From Spinacia oleracea (Eukaryota; Streptophyta; Magnoliopsida; Caryophyllales; Amaranthaceae), in contig NC_079490.1 of assembly GCF_020520425.1 (NCBI RefSeq), positions 121,974,715-122,038,714 on the forward strand: a stretch of 64,000 nucleotides of DNA, written 5' to 3'. The notes beneath the pieces are model-generated. The model saw nothing but the letters and a program-made list of their open reading frames with translations. It was not told where the DNA came from and searched no databases. The stretch's first letter is position 1. Every line of letters begins with the position of its first letter. This document shows positions 55,701 through 64,000 of the stretch, in pieces. The position numbers and the translations under genes are program-made.

Positions 55701-56609
55701 TATATCAATGGAAAATTTACAATACGTGTTTGGGGAAGAAATTATCTGAAGTTTTTTTAATGCCATTTTGAAGGTTTTTCTTAGCGAAGAATTTAACCTG
55801 ATAATGAAGCATTTTCTTTTACAATAGAGACTACCACAATTTCGTCCAAAACAAAAGAACAATGACAACTAAAACCCTAGAAATTAAAACCCAGAATTAT
55901 AAGTAAAAATAATTGAAAGAAAAATAATTCGAACACTAGAAATCAAAACCCTGAATTACAAGTAAAAATAATTCGATAATTCAGACATAATTTATATAAA
56001 TTAAGAGAATGAAAAGACGGGGACAAAGTAATTGAAAGAAAAATACGGCAAGGAGAAGAAGGATTAAGTGGGAGTGTTACTTACCTAAGTAAGAACGGCG
56101 GTGGTGGAGATGAGATTGAAGGGCAGACGGTGGCGGTGGAGATCAATCTCAAGTTCATTTTTGCCGCCAAACGATGGTGAAGAAAGTTTGGAGGTTCAAA
56201 GTTTGGAGGAGGAAGAAAAAGGATTTTGTACTTTTGCAGCGAGGGGAGAGGGGGAATTGGAGGAGATAGTGTGGTGGTTGTCTGGTGCGGGGACGGTGGA
56301 CGAAGGGAGTGAAGAGGGCGGCGAAAAGGTAGTGAAGAAGAGGGTTTGGGAGATGAAAGAAGGGATATTGAATCAGAAAATATAAGACCTAGGTTTTGTT
56401 TTCCCAAACAAAAGCTAACAAGTTTTAGGCGTTTAGGAAAGTAACGCCGCAGATTAATGCTTAATATTGGTTCGAGGCGTTTTCTTTAAAACTAACACCG
56501 TCAATTAATGGTCATATACACCTAATTGCTAATACACGATATTATTTTGAGGCGTATGCAAAATAACGCCGCAAAGACATAGTCGCTAATAAATGTTTTT
56601 CTACTAGTG
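52755..56609. mobile_element. CACTA (EnSpm-type) transposon, non-autonomous, nested in element C
   Basis: Terminal inverted repeats CACTAGTAGAAAAACATTTA (left) and its complement AATGTTTTTCTACTAGTG (right) are flanked by the 3-bp duplication AGG (52752-52754 and 56610-56612). Subterminal copies of GGCGTT/AACGCC (TTTGCGGCGTT, AACGCCTCAAAT) lie at both ends. No transposase domain was recognised in the 3855 bp. The open frames 56081-56407 (both strands) near the right end are Pro/Ser-rich or Glu/Gly-rich and may come from a captured gene end, but I cannot name them. Confidence 0.93.
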
Positions 56610-56870
56610 AGGTCTTGCCTTGATTGTGTTTTTGGAAGAGTTATGGGTGATTCTCTTTGGAAACCCTTGCAAGATCCCACTCGCCCTCATGAGCGATTGT
56701 GGGGTTTAAAGAGCTTGTTGCATGTGCTTAAATGCAACCGTGATTCCTACGAAAGTGAGTTAGTGTGCATTATTGTAGTTCTTATTTTCGTAATTTCGAT
56801 TTTGAATAATTAAGCTCATTCTCCTTCCCGTTTCTCATTCTAGCTTTGCTTGAGGACAAGCAAAGGTTTA

Positions 56871-56883
56871 GCTTGGGGGAGTT
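56871..56883 (+). other. Polypurine tract of element C
   Basis: GCTTGGGGGAGTT lies directly before TGATGAGC. Preceded by GAGGACAAGCAAAGGTTTA, the Athila-type context. Confidence 0.92.
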
Positions 56884-58956
56884 TGATGAGCGACATTTAT
56901 GTCGCTCTTAGCTTAGGATTTTAGTTCATTTTATTAGCATTTTATTATTATTTTTACTTAGTTTTATCGTTTTTAGTTCGTTTATCGCATTTTTGCATTA
57001 ATCGTAACATTTTCACGTCTTGCGCATGTTTGAGTCGTTTTTGCTCTAAACGTGCCTTTTGTGCGCATTCTCGTTGCGTAAGGGTCGTTTCGAGTATTAA
57101 CGTGTTAAATAATGTGTCATTATGATTGTCGACGAATTATATGCTTTACGATTTGTAAAAATATTAAACGAATTAATAATACGATTTTCGATTTTTAATA
57201 ACGTGCTTTGCGATTTGCTAATTTGCTCTACGAGACTTTGCAAATCTGCAGCGAGCCTTGTGTGTGTGTGCTGCCCACGAGCCTTGTATGTGTGTGCTGC
57301 CCATCAGCCTTGTAGGCCATAAGTTGCTGCATACGAACAACAACAACAAGCCACAACAACAGCAGCTCCAGTGCACACGAATAGCTGATGTACACGAACA
57401 CAAACAGCAGCCTTGTACACGCTTTGCAGCAGTCCTTAGGCTGTTGTACACGACCCTTTGAAGTATCTTGACAGCAGCACTCGAGCATCACAAGAACAGC
57501 AGCTATGCACGAGCAAAATAGCAGTTGTGCACGAGCAGACTAGCAGCTATGCCACGGCAGAACAGCGCAGGCAGCCACATCAGAACAACCACAGCAGCGC
57601 GCAACAGAACTGGCAGCTACAATGCGGTCGTGGTACAGAACTCGGGCGCACAGATGGGCAGAATGTTTACAGTAGATACTGATTTTTGTTGTGCGACCGA
57701 ACAAGAAGTTGTGCGACCAAACAAGAAGTTGTGCGACAGAATATACCCTCTGATCGATCGCACAGATGCGCGGGTTTGCTATTATAAAAGAGAATTCGCA
57801 GCTTTGTTTCGGGGGGGTTTTTCACGTAGTTAGTTAGTTTCATTTTTGTAGATTTTGATAATTAGAATTCTAGACATAGAATTAGATTAGGGATTAGATT
57901 AGAGGTTAGGATTCGGATTCTTAGCTTAAAATTGTTCAATTCTTAGTTGATTCAAACACTAAATTTCAGATTTCTTTTCTCTTTCATTTGAGTTTTGTTC
58001 TTCAATTTTGCTCTTCAATTTTGATGCAATTTCAATAATTCAAGGTATAATTCTTACTTTTCTCTTTAATTTGTTCTTTCATTCTTTTAATGCTTCATTA
58101 ATTTCCTTTAAGCTTTGATTTCATTATTGAATTCTAGAATTAGTTTCATATTTTGAATGTTGATGATGTTTCCCCAAATTTTGGTATTTGAATTTTCTGA
58201 ATTTTGTTGATTCAATTAGTTTCATTGTTGTAATTAGTTTCATGATTAGGATTAGTTTTAGTTTAATCTTGATATTAATCATGCTTATTGAGTAGTCCTA
58301 GTCTAGAGATTTGGGATGAAACTAGGGATTGAATTGGGGAAAATTGAAGGATGATTCATGATTATTGATGTGATTAAATTATGATTTGATGCTAGGAATT
58401 CCATGATTAGTGAATTAGTAGTTGCAAATGCTAGTTCAACTAAGTTAGATTGGAGTGTTTCATTTTGATTTGGCAAGACATTGTGAATCTCTATGATGCA
58501 TGTGAAGAGTTGGTTTCAATTGCGAGTTGTCTAGTTTTAGGATCATGCGAGAGCTTTTCCTAGACTAGAGGACTTAGCACGCTCTATCCGAGAGGTGGCG
58601 AGCGTGTCAATAGTTGTTTTTCCCCTATGTGTCAAGTCATTGCATCGTAATTGTGTGATTAGCCTTTGTCCTTCCCCAAATTCAAGTTCCATAGCCAATT
58701 CCCGAAATCTCTAGAATTTCTTTACTTGTTCATCTTTCATACTTTTAGTTTGATTTCAATAGATTAATTCATACACAAATTGATTTTCCATTCGAATTTG
58801 CTTTTGAACGCATTAGATTGAAAAGTGAAACATATTCATTCTCTTGGGACGATCCCTATGCTTGCCGCTATAGTCAATATAGCCGGTTAGTTAGGAGTTT
58901 ATAAATTTTGTTTGATAAAGGAGTGTTTCATTCAACGACGGAAAATACCTCTATCA
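56884..58956 (+). repeat. 3' LTR of element C
   Basis: 2073 bp. It differs from the 5' LTR by point changes, one fewer 20-bp minisatellite unit (57695-57740), loss of a TGTGCGGTCG-rich block of about 60 bp and a gain of about 26 bp near 57260-57300. Confidence 0.95.
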
Positions 58957-59272
58957 TGGTGCTCTTCCTCAATCCATAAGTCCATGCTATCAATCTATTT
59001 TCATTTACAAAATAAAAATATATGGCCTGTGTAAGATTCGAAACTGTTACCTCCATTCAACACTAAAGCTTATCCAATTGAGTTATAACCTTTTAGATGT
59101 TATCTTTTTAAAGTTAATATTAATATAATATAGGATAATTTTCTTTTGAAAAAAATTCAAACATAATTTCATCAAAGAGTATAATAATAAATTGGTGTGC
59201 AAATAATAATCAGGGGCATCGATCGTCTGGGCCCAAATACTAATTTAACATTAATTAAGGCGACAAAAGAAT
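58957..59272. other. Flank of element C and start of paralogous segment 2, no gene
   Basis: AT-rich DNA. From about 59172 it matches 34477-34570 (AATAATCAGGGGCATCGATCG). Confidence 0.55.
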
Positions 59273-61609
59273 TGTAATATCCCATATTTTTAGGAACTTT
59301 TATTAATCATTTTATGCATTTTTCAACATATGTTTGAAATTAAATTATTTTGGAGAGAAAGTATTTAATATTTTTGGCAGGAAAACATTCAAATATTTTT
59401 AGAGGAAATATTATTTTCAAAAATCATATTTATTATATTATTTTCATATTTTATTTAATTTTAAATTGGTATTAAGTTCCTAATTCTATTAGGAATTCAT
59501 TTTGAAGAAAAGAGTTTTACTCAACTTTAAATTCTTTTACTAATCCGAAAATTATGTTTTATTATTTTATAAAATTAATTTTATATGATAAGATATTAAT
59601 GATAATTCTATTTAAAATTGTATTTAAAGAGTTTTACCAATTCAAAATTCCCTAGAAACCCGAATTCTTCAAGCTAAATTCTAAAACTTTCAGGATAAAT
59701 CTGAAATAATTATTCAAGACTCTGTGTAAAATTTAGTGAATTTATCTTTTGTATTTATATTTAAAATCAATTAGTCTACTCTAAACCAAAAATCACCGCA
59801 ATCCTGACTAGATTCAAAATTCTATTCTAGCCTAAACACCAACTTAGATTCTATCTCTTAGGGTTCCATTCTGACCCTAACTCTAATCCTACAAATATTA
59901 ATACCCCTCCCTCATTCATTGTTATTCAGACCAAAAGTTGAAAGTTTTTTCATGCCCACTCTTAAACTTCTTCTCCCTCTTTGGTTCAAAAACTTCTTAC
60001 CTAAAATCCTAATATCACCACCACAAACCCCCGTCATGCAATCTTTGCTGCCTAATTCTACCTCTTGGTGTCATGACTTCCATACCCCAATTGGTATCAA
60101 AGCCTTCTCTCTTTACGGTCAGTTTTTACTAATTAAACTCTTTTAAATTAATGCCGAAATTTTAAAAAGTGTATTTTTAAACCATGAGTTCGAAATTATG
60201 ATTAATAATATTTTTATTATGCATGCATAACTCATGAATTAAATTTAAGCCCATTAGATTTATTTTTATTAATTTAATTGTTCAATCAGGAATTAATTAG
60301 GGTTTTTATTTATTAATTGTTAAGAACTCGTGAGTGATCTGTAGCAGGATCAAATTATTCTTTGTCTGAGGTGCTACTTCATCAAGGTACATGTATGTGA
60401 CCAAATTATTATATGATTGAAATCTAAGTATGGTTTGACTATTAACTTCGAATTTTTTTTTCAAATTGAAATTGTAAATCATCGATTTTGAATTGTTTGA
60501 GGATTTTCAAAATTTTAAATAATTTGGTTGATTTTCAAATGATGATGTATTTGTTCAAGTGGTTTCAAAATATTTGGTTTGATTTTGTTGAGTTTTAAAT
60601 CTTTATTTCAAAATATGTTGGATTAAATAAAAGGATGATTATTGGTTTATCATATGGTTGGAATTGTATGGTCTTTCATGACATCATTGTACTTTTATAA
60701 AGTCTCACAATGGAATGGATTTTCGTGGAACTTTTTTGTTCATACGCATCACTTGTTGTGTAAGCTTAGGGTCACTTGTTGATATTATTTGGTTAGTACC
60801 CCAATGCATAGATTTGTGATGGAATACTAGCTTGGAGTGTGCACATTTAGGAAGGAAGGGGAGATAAGAAGTGGTGCTTGATTTCCATATTCTAATTGGA
60901 ATCTATTTTTGAAAGGTTTCTATTTTTTTGGAAAGTTTCTACTTTTGGAATATTATTATATTTGGAAAGTTTATATATTTGGAATATTTCTATTCATGGA
61001 ATGTTTCCACTTTTGGAAAGTTTCTATTTTGAAAATTTGTATTCTTAAAATTTTATACTTTTGAAAAGTTACTATTTAAGGAAAGTTTCTAATTTAAAAA
61101 AAATGAATCTCCTACGATTTCAATTATGAAAGTTTGAATCAAATTGGTTTATGAAAGTATGTTCAAGTATAAATAAATGTTTTACATGTCTTGCATATAT
61201 TCGTACTTAGCTTTCGATAACCCGTATTTCTTGTTTGGTTTGGCTTGGCCCTGTTTACGTTTTTGGTGAGCAGTTTTCAGGAACTTGATGTGACGATGTG
61301 GTTTGCTTAAATACCGAATTAATGGAGAGTTTCACCTAGTTAAGATTTTATTTAAGTTGGTTTTTTTTTAAAGATTTGGTTTCTTTAGGGTTTTGTTTTT
61401 GAATTAATTCGAAAATACATTTTTGTTATTTCAATTATTATTATATAGTAAAGAGAACTATTTTTGATTTATTCCGCTGCATTAGTTGAGTTAGTTAGCC
61501 TTTAATGTAATCACGTGGCAGTAAAACTCCTAAGTTTCTCTCAAGTTTGGTTTTATTTAATTAAATGGTGGTTTTTTTTTAAAAAAAAGGAGAAATTTGG
61601 GGTGTTACA
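59273..61609 (+). repeat. Solo LTR inserted in the second MADS segment
   Basis: It starts TGTAATATCCCATATTTTTA and ends TTTGGGGTGTTACA, 2337 bp, flanked by AGAAT and AAAAT (a 5-bp duplication with one change). Paralogous segment 1 lacks it, so the empty site is visible at about 34582-34590. The TGTAA..TCCC/GGGGTGTTACA ends are typical of Ty3/gypsy (chromovirus-like) LTRs; the family was not determined. No coding sequence is supported inside (59919-60146 is unsupported). Confidence 0.85.
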
Positions 61610-64000
61610 AAAATAATTAAGGGTAGTAGAGTTATTTCACAGAGGGGAAACTAAAGAGTCAAAAACCTCAAGTGTTCCCCTCTAATAGAATCAAGGGAAT
61701 AGTTCTTCAAATCTCGAATGTCCAACATATCAGAGTGATAAATTTTATCGTTATTTTATGTAACTGGGAGGTATTTCAGGATCGAGTCAACTGCATTTGG
61801 GAATTAACAGTTAAGAATTTGAGTGAAACATTATATAGGGGGATTTTATGTAATAATGTCAGTAAGTTCTTGTGTGTATAACAAAACATATAATTAGTGA
61901 AGCTTGAGAAAAGAGTTAGAAAGTAAAGTCTTTTAGTGAAGCCTAGAAGTAAAAGAAAGAACTTTGAGGGAAGTTAGAGAATAATTGTTGGGAACTTGAT
62001 TTCATATAGGAACTCAAGAAAGGCTCACGCATAATAGGTTTATAATTGTTGATGCTAACAGCAAACAAGCAATATCATCTTTTCTTGTAGGGCGATTAAG
62101 GTCCCTGAGGGTATGCCCTTGGGGATGGTTGACCTCTTAATATTGGCGGCCTCGCCCGTGAACGAGTAAGTTCATAGGAAAATTACCACTTTGAAGCCAT
62201 CAATTAACAAGTAACAATTAATGAGAAATGAAATACGTAAAGATGAAAAGTTTCATACATTGATATGTAAAGAAACATTGAACAAACATTAAATCACGAG
62301 GATGTTACCTCCATGGCTGAATGCTTGAAAAAGTGGCGCTGGAAATTGGAGTTCTTTAATACATGAAAATGCTAATATATGATACTCTACACCTAGCTAG
62401 GCTATAAAGTTTGGGAAATTCTACGGGCTTAGGCTAAAGCTAGAGAAAAACTATACATTTTCTAAGTTGTGTTGTTTGGGTCTCCTTTACTCGATTGATG
62501 TTGCTTGCTTTTTATACCCCTTATTTCCTTTCCACTTATAAGGGAGTTGTGGAGAGATAGAAGTTATATATCTACAACTTCTTAGTCGAGGAGGCGGTTC
62601 CGGGTACATTCCAGTTGTGGCCTCATCCCACTCCCAAAATATTTATTTCTAATTGCTATAAGTTCCGTTTAATTTTATTATATACATAATTGACAGGTAA
62701 GTTCCATATTAGAATTCATCCCCATTGTACTATTCATTCCAAATAATAAATACTCCATCATACACCACATTATGTTATAAGATTTATACTCTATCGAACA
62801 CTGCATATATTTAGGAAAAACAAATTTCTTTATTATATGATTGTCTTTTAAGGCCATGGACGTAAAAAAATTTAAAATTATGGAATAAGAATATATAGGT
62901 TGTTTCAATGGGTTACTAAAACTAGGGATTTTATCGTACCTCTTATATTATACATATCTTTCTATTGTCTTAACATCTTTTCAAATAGTCGCTCCTTTAT
63001 GACGAAAATATATATACTGAATTTTGTAAGAAAATATATATTTTTTCAAAGATGTATAATTTAAACAAATTACATAAAGTAGGAAGAAAATTATTGTTTC
63101 ACTTGCCATAACAATCCAAACAATAAAAGTATTAATAATTCTACAATAAAATATTCAGCTTGAAATAATTAAAAAGGCTAAGAGAAAAGATACATAACAA
63201 ACAAAAGGTTTGTGTTAAAATGTTAGAACTTGCAACATGCTACACCCCACAAAGCATCATCCCACGATCTTCATTTTAGCTACTAAACAAGCAAGGAATG
63301 AGGTGAATCGCTAAAATACAACTCCCATATGTGAATCCACCTGCCTCATGAAAGCGTAAATCCCAGTCATCGCCTCTTTACCAATAAACTGATTGGGGTT
63401 CAAAATGGAAGTGTCGACATCTTTAGCAATTGGGTTATGAGGAAGAGAAATATTGTTATTGTTATTTCCTCTTTCCACGACCCTTATACGGTTATGGATA
63501 CACCTTGATCTATTCTCTATCACCGAAATCAAGTATTTCAAGTCGTTAGGTGCGACTTGCTCGAGTCTAGATCTACAATTCATAATATCAGTCGCAAGAT
63601 TCTCCGTTTGAATCTCTCGTTTACTCTTTTGAATCTTCTTTAGCTTCTCCTCTTCCTTCTTAACACTTTGATCCGAAAATGTTTTTTGATTCAAAAACCT
63701 TTCAGATTGATTTACTTTAGATTTTCTTTCATAATTGGAGAATATCCTTGTAACTTCCGCTTTTGATGAAGGCCACACAATAGGTTTTTGACCGTCTTGT
63801 CCATAAACAACGGCACAAGCATCTATGCCACACAAGACATTGATTTCTCGTGTCTTTTTTATCAATCCTTGCGCTCTCCTTGCGCATGTGGCTCTCCTAT
63901 CAAAGTAATTTTCTATGTATGTTAGGTTAACCTTCTTTCTATCCATTTCGAGGACGAAAAATACTTGGTTTATTTTTGTTCTCAAACTTGGTAGGTAGGT
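61610..64000. repeat. Paralogous segment, copy 2 (contains MADS gene 2)
   Basis: It continues the match to 34580-37380 after the solo LTR. 61610-63310 is the 3' flank of the MADS gene and holds no other supported gene. Confidence 0.85.
63311..63946 (-). CDS. Type I MADS-box protein, Mgamma (AGL80-like), gene 2
   Basis: An intact 211-residue frame, paralogue of 36681-37316. It starts MDRKKVNLTYIENYF and keeps LIKKTREINVLCGIDACAVV, VWPSSKAEVTRIFSNYERKS and the Asn-rich tail. Compared with gene 1, 27 of 211 residues differ: only five in the first 90, and many in the last 60 (e.g. the end DSHMGVVF against DSYMESAF). Neither copy has a stop or frameshift. The role is as for gene 1, inferred from the family. 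Its promoter lies beyond the window, past 64000. Confidence 0.9.
   Translation of the reverse strand: MDRKKVNLTYIENYFDRRATCARRAQGLIKKTREINVLCGIDACAVVYGQDGQKPIVWPSSKAEVTRIFSNYERKSKVNQSERFLNQKTFSDQSVKKEEEKLKKIQKSKREIQTENLATDIMNCRSRLEQVAPNDLKYLISVIENRSRCIHNRIRVVERGNNNNNISLPHNPIAKDVDTSILNPNQFIGKEAMTGIYAFMRQVDSHMGVVF

Larger units (their letters stand above)
47323..58956 (+). mobile_element. Complete non-autonomous Athila-like LTR element C
   Basis: Two LTRs (47323-49426 and 56884-58956), a tRNA-Asp-type primer site, a polypurine tract and flanks TGGCG/TGGTG (a 5-bp duplication with one C-to-T change) define it exactly. The internal region is only about 3.6 kb once the nested CACTA element is removed. 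It codes for a gag-like fragment plus an orphan acidic ORF and has no protease, RT, RNase H or integrase. It must depend on an Athila relative for mobility. Confidence 0.9.

Noticed and set aside
1..64000. tRNA, rRNA, CRISPR arrays or bacterial-type operons
   Set aside because: None seen; the only tRNA-like matches are the 18-nt retrotransposon primer sites.

Overview
This window looks like repeat-rich nuclear DNA of a flowering plant. The evidence is nested LTR retrotransposons of plant-specific lineages (Tat and Athila branches of Ty3/gypsy, and several Ty1/copia elements), a CACTA DNA transposon, plant mobile domain (PMD) sequences, and two type I MADS-box genes of the Mgamma (AGL80-like) kind. 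Species cannot be fixed from the sequence alone. A Caryophyllales (spinach/beet-like) genome is only a guess. No bacterial-type operons, rRNA, tRNA or CRISPR arrays were seen.

Layout. 1-11908: a minus-strand Tat-lineage element running off the left edge. It has a 5' LTR (9944-11908), a primer site, a leader made of two minisatellites, a pol region without a recognisable gag, a three-fold in-frame duplication of the RT core, and an antisense PMD reading frame at its 3' side. It sits in a copia remnant (11909-13350). 13351-15247: two copia LTRs head-to-head, forming a large imperfect inverted repeat. 15253-22993: a minus-strand Athila-like element with an intact extra ORF (19259-20383), a broken integrase, and a 3' LTR that carries a Tat solo LTR flanked by CACAG duplications. 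22994-25838: a minus-strand non-autonomous Athila-like element (B). 25839-33697: a plus-strand, heavily mutated copia element. 33698-37500: a quieter stretch with the first MADS gene (36681-37316, minus). 37500-42740: an antisense copia leader, LTR and 3' piece, interrupted by a second Tat solo LTR (38929-40524). 42841-47155: the 3' part of another Tat element (plus) with an antisense PMD pseudogene, PPT and truncated 3' LTR. 47323-58956: a complete, plus-strand non-autonomous Athila-like element (C) with two about 2.1-kb LTRs and near-perfect 5-bp target duplications, itself split by a 3.9-kb CACTA element (52755-56609, AGG duplication). 58957-64000: the second copy of the MADS locus, with a 2.3-kb solo LTR inserted.

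The only plausible host genes are the two MADS-box genes. They lie on paralogous segments (about 34.48-37.38 kb and 59.17-64.0 kb), and their predicted proteins differ at 27 of 211 positions. Everything else is mobile DNA in various states of decay. The most unusual items are the RT-core triplication, the antisense PMD frames seen in two Tat elements of opposite orientation, the orphan acidic ORF shared by elements B and C, the palindromic GCCCGATCGGGC arrays, and a recurring arrangement of GC-rich palindrome clusters just upstream of LTR TATA boxes in unrelated element families.
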